64,000 nucleotides of DNA. Origin: Buddleja alternifolia (lineage: Eukaryota > Streptophyta > Magnoliopsida > Lamiales > Scrophulariaceae). The notes under the pieces were generated by a model, which did no database searches, was not told the origin of the DNA, and worked only from the letters and a program-made list of their open reading frames with translations. The stretch covers positions 30,175,154 to 30,239,153 of the forward strand of contig CM033396.1 in the NCBI GenBank assembly GCA_019426215.1. The letters run 5' to 3'. The position numbers and the translations under genes are program-made. Each line of letters opens with the position of its first letter. The first letter of the stretch is position 1. Shown piece after piece: positions 1-12,100 of the stretch.

Positions 1-3000
1 CTTAATTCAAAGGGATACTTTTGTTTGATATCTTTAATTGCAATCCTGCAATCCTTGTAGCCGAGGACTTAACAAGGAAATGATGCCTCATTGCAGTGAA
101 TTAAATTCCATGGAAGTTTATGTATCTATTGAGCCTTATATAAAATGCAATGTGAATCAAACCAAGCTAGTCTAGTTAATCTTGACTTATTGGGAGCCTC
201 TTTTGTCTTTTTTGATTTTAGTACTCAAGTACATTATAGTATAGCACTTAAAAGATGCCTCAAATGTGATAAAAAAAATATATTGCTATTGTTTGCCCAA
301 TGAGTGTGTACCTAAGTATCAGATTTTTAGTGAAAAATCTGCAATTTTGTTGCAATTTTTATCTAGAAATAATTTCAAATCCTAATTCCATGTAATTTTT
401 AATTTAGCGGTTTTTTTCTTTTTTAATAAACTTTAATTGAACTACTCATGTGCAAATTATACACTAGGAATTTACTTGTTAACTTCATATCTTCAATTTG
501 ACATTCACATTGGATAAGCAACAAACCAGTTTTACTACGTTAGAATCAAAACTTCAAAAGAAAAATCTAATTTTTTAACCAATAAAATTAACATATACAT
601 GAATTGGAGAAATTAAGAAAAGAACGAAGCACACCCCAGTCCAACACCGATAATTATAAGTTTGCTCCGAGCTCAACAAAGCCTACCAAAATCAAAACTG
701 AAATGGGCTGGTAAAAAAAATACTTGTTTGAGCCCAACAACAAGGCCTAACAAAAAGCAAAAAGCAAAAACTCCAAATTTAGGGAAAAAGAAAGACCCAA
801 AAGAATCAGCAAATTATTTTCCTTCCAATATTTCTCTTCGTAGGCCCACCATTAGGTTTGAGCCCAAAAGAAGCTTGTAAAGGAAAAGAGCGTCGTCTTC
901 TTCCTGGCAGAACAATTTTGTCTGGCAGAATCGAATTTTACCATTTTGAATATTTCTTGCTTTGACATTCTTGCATCATTTGGATTGTTGTTGGATGGGA
1001 TCTGCAGGGCCTTCTCCTTGAGTAACAATCCATGTAACCCAGCTGAGAAAAATTCGATGGAGTTGCAGAAAACCTAGCTGAGAAAATAGTTATGAAAAGT
1101 TGTCTAGTTCTTTATAACCACAAAATGAAATAAGAAATTTATTTGGTAAGGATTCAAGATTCACAGCAAGGAATATCCTTTTCAAAGAAATATTAAAGAT
1201 GAGGAGAAGAAATGCTTGAGAACACCATAGCTTTACAGAGAACCTTGTGACCTTAAATTGAATGTGAGAGTAATCTAAAATCTCAGCTTTTATGACTTCC
1301 AAATTTGAAATTCAAGTGAAAAATCTGGCGGCAACTTTGTTAAATTTCGGAGGAACAAATCTTTGTTTGGGCGGCAATCGAATTCCAAAGGTGATGATGA
1401 ATTAACCACAGTTAGTGTGGTTCTATTTTATAGATCAAAAATAAAGAAAATGTTAGTGGGACACGTGACAGACCGAGAGTGGCCGGGACCAAGACTCTCG
1501 GTCTACCATAGAAATATCCTGTTGTTCGTGAGTGTACTGAACAACAAAATAGAAAAGTCAAAATTGTAAATATCATTACTGTACCTCTCTCTCTCTCTCT
1601 CTCTGTTTTTTTTATCTCTATTGTACTTGAATTGCCTGATGGTATTGCTCATGTCATGATCTTGATGAAGTAATGACCCATGATTTAGTTGAGTATGAAG
1701 AAGGTACAATAGGTATTGCTCTAAATTTGGAATTACATAATGTGTTTGTTGTACTCAGTGTTTTATAAATTGGTCCAGTTATCGAATCTAATATTTATCG
1801 ATTCAAGGTTTGCTGGTCGGATCGTGGTTCAATCGTGGTCGGACTGGTGATGTCATAATTATAATAAAAATAATTATTGCTATATTAAAATTAGAAAAAA
1901 TAATAAAATATATAGATATACAACAAAAATATGAACAAAAAAATCAAACCTTATAATTTATTTATTTTTTACGAGAAAAGGATAGAGGATATTATTACTC
2001 AAACGAAAATCTTCAGCTAAAACGTTTGCTGCGAGAGTTGAGAGTCCAAAACAGACTTTTGGTTTTCCAAAGCAGAACGAGCAAGGAAATGTGCAACTTG
2101 TCCCCAGTACAATAAAAAAAAAGGTTGGGCCCTTAAAAAAAATCACTATTTTAGAACTTTTATGATAAAAAAAAAGTATTTGTGCAAACTATTGCATATT
2201 AAATACATGAATTTTTTTAATTTTTTTTTTGGTAATTATTTGCATACATGAAGAATTTTAAATGTCAACTAATTTATGTCCTCCATTCGAGGAATTAGCC
2301 AAAACAGAATAAACATGATTAACGCTAATTGGACCCTTCCAACATTTTTCTTTTTGATAATTAAGTTTTCGTATATTGATAGTGGGCAAACACCCTAGAT
2401 ACAAAATACAAGACATGCTTCTAAAACTAAACAAACCTACAAAAATATAAGGATTAGGGAAAACTCCATCTTCTACAAACAAAATATAATTGACTAATAA
2501 CTATATGTAAAGAGATCTATATTCGAGAGAAACAAAACTTTCGCGACTGGGTTGGGGTTGGAACAATTGCCGAAGCAAAGTTCATGGGATTCCCAAGAGG
2601 GAATTTCCAAATTCAAGAAAACATCACTCAATTGAAGAATGTGGCACCAAACAATCTCCCCAAAAATAGATCTTTGCGAGTAAATCTTGTGCCTGGATGT
2701 AACTCAAAAAATATCTTTGAAGATAACCATACCACTGAGAAAAGATTTGTAGTACCAAAAAAGACCTAAATTGGATTAAAAGACACACAAACAAACAACA
2801 TGTAAGAAAAAAAGAAGCATAAAAGACCATAAAAAACCAAATGAACACCTTCCTCGCATCACAAGCACCAAGCCAAAAAAGGATCAAGTAATGCTCGAGA
2901 ATATGGAAATTCTCCCTTCACTAGGGGAGGGAAAACTAGGCTCAACAAATGAGAAGTCAGATCTATGGATTTAAAGCCTAGATATGACGTCGGGGAAGCA

Positions 3001-3300
3001 AGATCATGTGGTGGTGCGACGAGATCCTATTGTGGTAGGGTGAGAGCGTGTGGCGAGGATGCTGGTTTCCCCATTTCAACTCAACCCGCCGAGATTCGGT
3101 GGTTGTGAAGTTGTCGGTTCGTAGCAAACAAGTTGGTGGGTTGGTAAAGGTCTCTTTGTTTCGGTGGCAAATAAGCGGATAACTTCCATCTTTTGTGAGG
3201 AGGCAAAAAAAATGGAGGAGAAGAACTTTCTTCTACAAAGAAAGGGAAGCTAGATGCTCCACAAGGACGGCGGACACGGGAGGAGAAACCCCCAAGCTTC
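1..3300. other. Gene-poor AT-rich intergenic region
   Basis: I see no convincing gene here. The short open frames lack domain similarity, splice partners and codon bias. It contains a CT microsatellite at about 1587-1604, a truncated copy (about 1755-1958) of the transposon at 4682-5616, and a 10-bp perfect inverted repeat at 1471-1503. The stretch 3080-3300 may be a degenerate continuation of the LINE fragment just to its right, because its - strand frame has a Pro-rich stretch ending in a WKL motif, as seen at the start of LINE RNase H domains. Confidence 0.6.
1755..1958. mobile_element. Truncated copy of the 4682-5616 inverted-repeat element
   Basis: The segment starts like the other copy (TCAGTGTTTTATAAAT against TCAATGTTTTAAAAAT). 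It then follows the same order of words: a bipartite GGTCGGA...CAATCGTGGTCGGAC block, then GATGTCATAATTATAAT, then an AT-rich run containing CAACAAAAATAT. Only the left part is present and no right terminal repeat is found. It is a decayed non-autonomous element with no coding capacity. Confidence 0.6.
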
Positions 3301-3960
3301 ACTTTCTCTATTGGGAGAGAAAGTTACAAGGGTGGAAAGAATAAGGTTGCCAACAAATTGATCTTTTTCGCCAAAAATTCATCCTGTTCAAGCACACATT
3401 CTTATGAATTATTTGATTTCTTTCTTTCCATATTGTTTCGATAATACAAAGAGCAATATTAAGGAATTCATCTCTATGAGAATTCTGGAGATAACCAAAC
3501 GACTTAATCTCCAAAAGAAATAAACACCATTGTTCCATAGTCAATCCATTTAACTGATTAATTTTTAAGTTCCACCTTTTTTTTTTTTTTTTGGTAACGG
3601 GAAGAAAGAGGTTACCCTAATGGACTATCCCGGCATGCCGGGATCCGTTCTAACTATTCTAGACCATTTAAGTTCCAATTTGATATCCAAGTAACTTGAG
3701 CATTTTGAAAGCCACAAAATGGATAACTTGTTCCTCAACGTCCTCGTACTGAATAATGGCATCTCGAGTGGGTAAAATGCCATGAAGAAGTCTCCATATG
3801 AAGAGCTTATGCTGATAATGAATCCTAGCTTTCCCCAACAATTTAATTTTTTTTCCCTTGGTTGATCTAAAATTGCAAAACTTGAGATGATGTGCAAGTA
3901 GATACTTCAATTGAGAACGTCCTGATGAAGAGGGGTCCAAAAACGTGATTAATTGATGAA
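3300..3960 (-). pseudogene. LINE reverse transcriptase C-terminal fragment (zf-RVT region)
   Basis: On the - strand a broken frame contains FIWRLLHGILPTRDAI (around 3765-3815), the signature of the zinc-binding region that follows the RT domain in plant L1-type retrotransposons. Farther along, around 3400-3470, another frame has IIETIWKERNQIIH, the usual link between zf-RVT and the RNase H-like domain. The two pieces lie in different frames, and the RT core and endonuclease are missing, so this is a dead 5'-truncated copy. A poly(T) run at about 3578-3592 lies inside it and may be a later insertion. Confidence 0.7.
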
Positions 3961-4681
3961 TAAAACTTATCCAATTGAATTATACTTTAAATACTTAAAA
4001 GAATTAATGATTATTACATATTAGAATGTAAGAGGCATTCAAATTTTAATTTCTATTAGTTGCATTAGAATAGTTAAGATAAAGCATCATTCACACGAAA
4101 AAGAAATATAATTGATGAATAAAATTATAGATAAGTAATAGCTTAAATAAAGTTATATTGCATTTATGTTCACACTAATAGATAATAATAAATGTCCGAA
4201 AATAATTCATTAATATATGATGCTGGATTATTCTACGTAAACCTTTGTTTTGAATGACATAATCAAATCGGGGATGAGAAAGAGATGGGGAATTTTGTCT
4301 TTCTGAATTTATTGATAGGGAAATATGCTAGTAATTTTTAAAATGTTGGAGAGCTATGTTGTATACATACTCTTAAAAATGAGTTTGTGCAGTATCATAC
4401 ACGTATTAGATACTCTCAGATAATATATCAGACATATTTTTCAAGTGTTTGAAAATGAAAAGAAAGATAGAACTCTGAATACTATATCTAGCACAAAATC
4501 TGAAGTATCCGGAGCGACTTAGGTACCAAACAAAGTATTTTTTTCAATATTAAATAACACGTTTTGGGTTAAAATTGGAAAACAAATAATATTTTAGCCT
4601 TTTGTTAAAATTTAAAACTTAATGATTAAAGATATAACAAGAAATTTAAAGAATTGACAAGATTTTATTTATATGTTGTAT

Positions 4682-5616
4682 TCAATGTTTTAAAAATCAG
4701 ACCGGCTATCGAATCGAAAAATCTACCGGTTCAAGGTTCACTGGTCGGACCGTGGCTCAATCGTGGTCGGACCGGTGATGTCATAATTATAATATAAATA
4801 ATTATTAATATATTAAAATTTGATAAAAAAAAATAATTTACATAAATATGCAACAAAAATATAAATAAAAAAAACCAATCATTATAATTTAAGTATCCAC
4901 AAATGACAAATCCAATAAAAATATCCAAATAGGCACCTAATTATGTAAAAATCCCATGATTCAATTTTCCTAAAAATTGGTTGCAATCTGCAAATGAACA
5001 AAAATTCAAATTATGTAAAACCCTATGAACATGAAAATTCATTGGGTTTTACAAAAGCCCCAAATAATTCAAATCTCTTAACAATGCATACTCGTAAGTC
5101 GTAAGTAACTCATATATGAACATGAAAATTGCACAATTATGCTAAGTAGCTAGAAACCAAGAATTTAAAGACAAAATTGCATAAAATCCCTCTTTGATTT
5201 TTAGTTATAATTCTTCAATTTTTTTTTTACCAAATAATCAATGTTAGAGGTGGAGATGGAGTGATAGAGAGTAAAGTGTAAACCTATAAAAGAGAGAGTT
5301 AAAGATGGAGATAGAGAAAGAAAGAGAACTCCGCTGCCCTGCTCCCCACTTGCTGCGTGAAACATAGAAAGAAAGAGGAATTTTGGGGTTAAATTATGGA
5401 AAATATCAAAGTAGGGATTTAATTTTGACCAATTTCTTTCACATTTGGAAACCGGCCGGTTTTACTGAACCTGTACCGGTTCGCACGGTTCACCGATCGG
5501 ACCGCGGGTCGATTCAGGCTAGAGTAGTTTTGAGGTTCAGATTGGATCGGTAAATGCTTCGGCCGATGGTCCGACCGATCGGACAGGGCGGTTCGGTCTG
5601 ATTTTTAAAACCTTGA
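4682..5616. mobile_element. Non-autonomous TIR element, about 935 bp
   Basis: The left end TCAATGTTTTAAAAATCAGA and the right end TCTGATTTTTAAAACCTTGA are inverted repeats of about 22 bp with one or two mismatches. Both flanks carry the 6-bp direct repeat TTGTAT (4676-4681 and 5617-5622), a plausible target-site duplication. Subterminal blocks rich in GGACCG/CGGTCC are also repeated in inverted orientation. No transposase frame is present. The superfamily is uncertain; the duplication length is not diagnostic. Confidence 0.7.
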
Positions 5617-5628
5617 TTGTATTGAATT

Positions 5629-5974
5629 GAAATTATTTTAACACCTTTATATATATATATATGTATATATATATATGTAGATATAGACATATATATATAT
5701 ATATATGTAGATATAGACACTATTTTCTCGATCCTTCGTATCCTAAAATTTTAAAATTTTTCTAATCCAGGAATACTTTAGGATAGTTTTTACTTTGTAA
5801 CAATGTGACCTAAGCTGAAATTATTTTAACACCTTTTTATATATATATATATATGTATATATATAGATATAGACACTGTTTTCTCGATACTTCGTATCCT
5901 AAAATTTTAAAATTTTTCTGATACAGGAATCCTTTAGGAGAGTTTTTACTTTGTAACAATGTGACCTAAGCTGA
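5629..5974. repeat. Tandem duplication just upstream of TAF5
   Basis: Two copies of one unit lie end to end. Copy 1 (5629-5816) and copy 2 (5817-5974) both run from GAAATTATTTTAACACC, through an AT microsatellite and a GATATAGACACT word, to GTGACCTAAGCTGA. They differ mainly in length of the (AT)n/GTAGATATAGAC part (188 against about 156 bp) and by a few substitutions. The second copy ends about 160 bp before the TAF5 start codon, so the duplication lies in the likely promoter. Confidence 0.9.
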
Positions 5975-5989
5975 CGTGTGTAATTTACC

Positions 5990-6135
5990 CGAAAAGAGAA
6001 AACGGCCCCGTTCCTTCATATTCCTCTCACCAGTTCCCCACTCAACTGAAAATTTCTACTCAACTGAAAATTTGGGGGTTTAGGGTTTACTGCAAGCAAA
6101 GATTTCAAGTACAATTATTCAGTTAAAGAGAGGGA
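5990..6135 (+). promoter_or_regulatory. TAF5 proximal promoter and 5'UTR with telo-box
   Basis: The stretch before the ATG contains TTTAGGGTTT at 6079-6088. This is the plant telo-box, a motif common just downstream of the transcription start in housekeeping and translation-related genes. The word CTCAACTGAAAATTT occurs twice with an 18-bp period (6041-6055 and 6059-6073), a small tandem duplication in the probable leader. No clear TATA box is seen close by, which would suit a TATA-less housekeeping promoter. The transcription start is not determined. Confidence 0.55.
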
Positions 6136-9100
6136 ATGGACCAAGAAGAGATCGATAAAGTGGTGCTGGCGTATTTGGATAAAAGGGGTTTCAAGCAAGC
6201 AGGCCTCGCTTTCCAGCAAGAGAAACAGCAGCACAGCAATACCTCCTCAACTGCACAAATCGATCCTGATATTGCCAAGCAACTCCTCTCTTTCTCTGAG
6301 TATGATGAATTTCATGCATTTTGCCTTCATCTTGTGCATATTTTCTGTTTTTGGTGTTTAATTTGAATCCTATATGATGAGCGTGCTGAGCTATTTTAGC
6401 ACTGAACTGTGTGACTGGCCTTCTGCTACGATTATAGCCTTATTGATTGCATTGCTTGGGCATTTGCGACTCCGTATTGGACAAACACTAGAGAAAAGCT
6501 ATCCTTTGTTATTGCTTGGTGTGTGCTTATTTTCTGCTCTTGCACCTGTCTTTGTATATGGTGTGATCTTATCAACCGTTCTAATCAGTTGCACGCTTTC
6601 AGAGTGGACAGCCCTGCACAGTACCAAGAAGGGTATGGGAAGCTTCGGTCATGGGCTTATAGTTCACTGGATCAATATCAGGTAAATACTACTTTCCCTT
6701 ATGAACTTAATTTTTATTGCTCTGCCTCAGGATATTACTAAGATGTGGGCTATAGTGATTTGTGATCAAACTGGTGTTCAATCAAGTTTCTTTTATGATT
6801 CTACTGTTTTGAATCTGCTGTTCCTTTGGTTAATAAGTATGTCGTTTCACTCAAGATTTTTGCTTACAAATGCTCTTGTATGCCGGGAGGTCGCATGAAA
6901 AATTATATGGCTATTGATCAGGGTTATTTTATATGCTTATGACTTTTTGTCAAGTAAGAGTTGTCATGCGCATTTTATCTGTACTCAGAGCCAAAAACTT
7001 AACTTGTTATAATTTGAAGTGACAATAGTAAGTTCTTAAGTTTAGGATGGTGCAAGCTTTAGTTGAATGATGTCATTCAGATATAATGAGTTTCTTGGCT
7101 GGATGAGGAGACATGTGATGTTCGTTCCTGTGGTTTTAAACAAGAGGAGCTGCTCTGAAAAGCTGTGGCTTGTGAAACGTGGGGTGAGTTCTCACTGGTC
7201 GATTCTCTGAGATTTTCAAGTCAACAAGGAGGATATTGTTCTTACATATAAGTAGGTATACACTGGTCCACAATGAAGCATGAACAATGAATTTGGCTAG
7301 GATATTGCATATGCGGTGGTTTGGTTTAAGGGTAGATAGACTACTTTAGAAGCAAAAAAAATTTGAGGAATGCAGTGATAAGAAACTAGAAGGAATCATA
7401 AATGTCGGTAACTTGATATATATGCAGTCGCAAGTGCTCAGCTTTGTGCAGGTAGTATTCGGAAATAACTCATTTTGAGCTGAATAAAGTCCAGTTGGAG
7501 TGAATTAGGCAAAATGGAAGAGGCAATTTGGAGATTAGTTAATGATAGCACATGCGAGGATATTTTGGATGGGATAAAAGTTTCACAAGAATGTGAGTGC
7601 ATTTTCTGAAAATACGAATAAACCAGGAAAATATGGGAGGAAGGAATAATTAGAATGCCGTGAGTAAACAAAGTTGTCTTGGAGTCAGGCTAGAGATAAG
7701 AGGTTGTGATGCGGGGCGGGCTGCCAGAATGCCGCCTGGAGATGTTGGTCATTTCAGGTAGAAAAATCATCATAGTTCCTCATATTGGAATTTTGTCTTG
7801 TCCAACTTTTCAAGGTTCTCTAGTTAGATTTTGTTAAATGGTCAAGCACGCAGTTTTTTCTGTTCCGGAGATTCTAATATCAGAATTTGTTTATATTCTG
7901 CAGACAACTATTCCTTCCTTTTGTTCTGTTTTGAAATGTAAATAAGATCTTCAATTATTGATAACTGGGAGGATGTTATTCATCTCGTGCTTGTGGTGGT
8001 TATCTATCTTCTTCTGTAAAAGTTGCATAATGCTACATAATCACTATACATGCATGGACATAGTTAGGTTACCTCCACAGTTATAGATTAGGCTTGTTAG
8101 TATGTGACAGCTACTGTGTTTCTTATTTATGTTTACCATGCAGCACGAGTTGGTTCGCGTGTTGTATCCAGTATTTATTCATGGATTTATGGATCTTGTG
8201 GCCAAAGGTCATATCCAGGAAGGTGTGTTACATAATATTTCACTTTGTTTATATACTATTCCATAAGTGTAACCTCTAAAATTGTTGCTTTTTTTTTTGT
8301 AACAGCTCGAGCTTTTTTTAATAGCTTTCGAGGAGACCATGAGGTGACCCATTCTCGCGACCTCCAAAAGTTAGAAGGTGTTCTCTCTCCCTCGCATCTG
8401 GAGGTGCATCACTGCCCTAGAATTATGACTCAAATTTGTAATTTGATTTCAAACTCAAAACTGTCCTAAAAGTTCTTTGTTTGTGTAGGAAATGGAATTT
8501 GCACATTCCCTTAGGCAGAGCAAAGTGAACATTAAGATATGTCAAGTAATTTCTCTGTCCTTTTTATTCATGTATACATGTGTATCATCCTGTTCTTATT
8601 GATCATGAACTACTTAAATTGCAAAGATTACCTCTATGTCTAGGCAAAAAGTTGATGTGTGCCACATGGAATAGTGAGAATTCTATGATTTGGTACTGTA
8701 GGTCAGATGCTCTTATAATTATGAAAAGGATGTTTTGAGGAATGAGTATTTGTAAAGCTTCAGCATAAAGATTGCATTATCCAGATGACAACTTGAAAGA
8801 GAGAAACGGCAGAGTCATTCATCTTTAGAATTGCAATATGAATTATGAAAAGTTATCTTCACGACATGGATTGACTCTTTGTTTCATAACCTAATAACAG
8901 AAAATTACCTGAAAATATCTATCTGGCAGTTGATTTCGTAGATTACGTGTTTTATTTTTTTTGCATACTGAAATCACAGAAAAAATATTATACTCGCTTT
9001 TCTTTAAGAGGCTTTAGAAATACAGAAGTTAAGATACACAAAGTGTTCGGGAACCAAGTAAGAAAATTTATGTGAAAATAGAAGCAGAGTTCAGGGGTGA

Positions 9101-12100
9101 AGAAATATAAAAGCAAATCTACATTCATACGTGAAACTACATCTTCTCACTTAAAGTTACTTTACTCATCAAGAGAGAAAAAATGTGAATATAAAAAGTC
9201 AAAATTACGCAGTACTTCCGCATGGAAAGTTTATGACTTCTCAAAGTTTGGCTGGGCCGGTGTCAGTCCATTCCGTCCAATCAGTTAAGTAGCCTTTGGA
9301 CATAGAAAGATAAAAGAGGAAATTCAGTTTTTTATTGTGATTGGCCTATACGTTTGTTGATTTTAATCAACTCTGGGTTTCTGTATTGCTAATCCAGGAA
9401 TAGGGGTGTTCATTCTGTAAATTGAACCGAAGCAAAATTTTTGGTTAATCGAAAAGTTGGAATGCAAAATTCTGAACCAAATTTGGAACCTAAGTAATAG
9501 GTTCGGATTGTTCGGTTATAAATGAAATTTTCTTTTCAAATTTCTGTTTGGTAATTCCGTTAACCAAATTTTTTCCGAAAAAATAAAAATAAAAATGTTA
9601 TCTAGTATGAAGAGTTAATAACAAAAACATATTTGTATTTTTTTATTTTACTTTTGGTTACCGAAAAGATAAAAAGATAGTATAGAAATTAAATAAATAA
9701 CTTTATAAATATAAAGAATAAGCATATAAAATTTAAATTTAAATATATATAAAAACTATCTCAGTTTTCTTTTCATTTCGAAAATCTGGTTTTCGGTTTG
9801 AGGGAAACTATAAGTGAAGAACGGGTATTTAATAACTATCAGTGAGCGAGTATTTAATAAAAAAAGCAACATGTTTAATGAGAACTCATAAATTAATTTG
9901 ATACTGTTAGCTCATATGTGCCGTCTCTTGAGAGGTTTTGGCATCAAATGCTAACAGTTACTTGTGCCAAAAGTTTCACTTTTTTTGTACTGCATATTTA
10001 AAGTTTCGTTTTGTTTATAGATTGCGTCTACTGTTGATTGGTGTAAACTTCTTACAACATATACAAACTGTTTCAGAATATATTTTGGGAAATTATCATA
10101 TACAACAAAGAGTTAATTATGCCACTTCATATGTAGATAGTATGTATTTGTGTATATTACTACTGGATGTATTCTTACCTTTTCACTTTCTATTACAGTA
10201 TTCCTATGATCTGCTTCTGCAATACTTGCACAAGTCCCAATCAATTACCATGCTTGGAGTTATCAACGAGCACATTAACTTTCAAGGTGCACTTCTCCAT
10301 TCTTAATCACTTGGTTTTGCTTCCCCTTAAGCTCATTCTCTCTCAACACGGGCATATTAAACTGATAATGCAATTGACAGTTTCTCCTGGACAACCAACC
10401 TCGGTTGCTGATGATGTCGAATTTGTTACACTTTTTGGGAGTGGCCAGGATGCAGCTAATTTGATAAATCAGAAAGAAATTCATTGGGGGGTTAGTCAAT
10501 TAATCACGCATGCACATTGATTTCATCCATGTATACATATTTTTTTAGTTTGAATTTGAAGTGCACTGAAATTCGCTACTTTGAGGTAATTGTTAAGTGT
10601 AAATGATGCTTTGCCTTCTTTTTTCCAATTTTTGTATATCATGTCATTGTGTAGGAAATGAAACTTTCTCTAATTTTTGAAATTGACAGTAATGATAAAA
10701 CTTGGTCGATACCTTTAAAAAGATTGCTAACATGTGGTTGATGTTCTTTTATCAGAGTTATTCGGATAAGTGATGAATCCATAATTTGTTGTCAATTCCT
10801 TAAAGTATAATTTTGGCTGCTCAAGTATGAGTTATGAGGTTGATTCCGTGTTCTAGGATTAATTTTTTGGTTGCATTATCTAATAATGTTATATTGAATT
10901 TGCATATAAGTTTTTGGATATATAAGTGAGAAGCCATTTATGGGTTCATATATTACAAGGTTTTCTCAGTTTTAGCTATTCTTAATTGAAGAAGAGCTGG
11001 TAGCTATCTACTGCATTTGTTGCTCTATGGTTGCATTACTATATTGAGAGTTTTGAAATGAGGAATTTTCTTGTTTATATTTGGCGAAGCTCGGCGAAAC
11101 AATCTCATATTTCGTCCTCAGATGCGAGTTAGATAATTTAAGGTCAGGATGTTGGCCAATGTGAGTACTTGATTGAGAGTGGGTTTGCTTGTGTGAATAT
11201 GATTTGTTTGTAGTTTCTTCTTTGGTCTTACCCTCGGAAAAGGAGCATATATTAGTTGAAGCATTCTATTGTATAGTACTTCTTATACCATTTAAATTGT
11301 CTCAGTTGCTTGAAGATTCTTTGGAAGAAAAGTTGGAAAAGACGGGGGCGGATCAAGAGAAGGCAGATGGAGAACTGAGAGAAGGGGAACTGGAAGAAAA
11401 TAAAGTTCGTCGTCTTTATTTTTAGATTGTGCATGGTTTGCTCATATTATTCTGAGTTATGGGCAGAAGCGACCATCGTTTCTGGTTCACTATCATTTAA
11501 ACTTTTCCTCTTTGTGTCCAGAAAAGATCTGTTGATGGCGGCAAGCAAGGCACTACGCTTAAAAAGCTGAAAAAGGACAAGGTTGTCGGTTCAACAGCAA
11601 AAGCTTCTCGTTCAGAGAATGTCTCTGTATCTGGAGCACCACGCGTGAAGCCTGAGCTACCCTTGCCAGTAATGTACTTCTAAAGTTCCCTTGTGCAGTT
11701 ACAGTTGTTCTTTCTTTTCTGCTCCATGGTAGTTTGGACATTATAGGTATACAATAGACGTTAGAAGTTATGAGCTTGGATTTCTGGACTTGCATTTTGT
11801 TTCTAAACCTTAATTTCTTGATGTGAGCTATTATATAAACCTTAAATTTCTTGTTGTAATTCCTTGTTATCAAAACAACTTTTTTGTATTATATTGTGTT
11901 ATCCTTTGATGGAACATTGGTGTCGCAATCAGATTACAGGTGTAATCACACGCTTTCTCCTGTGAAATAATATTATAACGTAATGTCAGAACATTAAGGA
12001 TAAAGGGATTGGATGAGTTGGTGGTGGAGATGTATTGGCATTCCTTGTTTTCTAGGAGTTTTTTTTATCATGAGAGGGGTGCTGTTGGGTTGACGCTATC

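Noticed and set aside
662..880. Lys-rich 72-residue frame
   Set aside because: No family resemblance, no splice partner, biased only by A-rich sequence.
6374..6685. Hydrophobic 103-residue frame between TAF5 exons 1 and 2
   Set aside because: It overlaps exon 2 in a different phase and the rest is intron; exons 1 and 2 join well without it.
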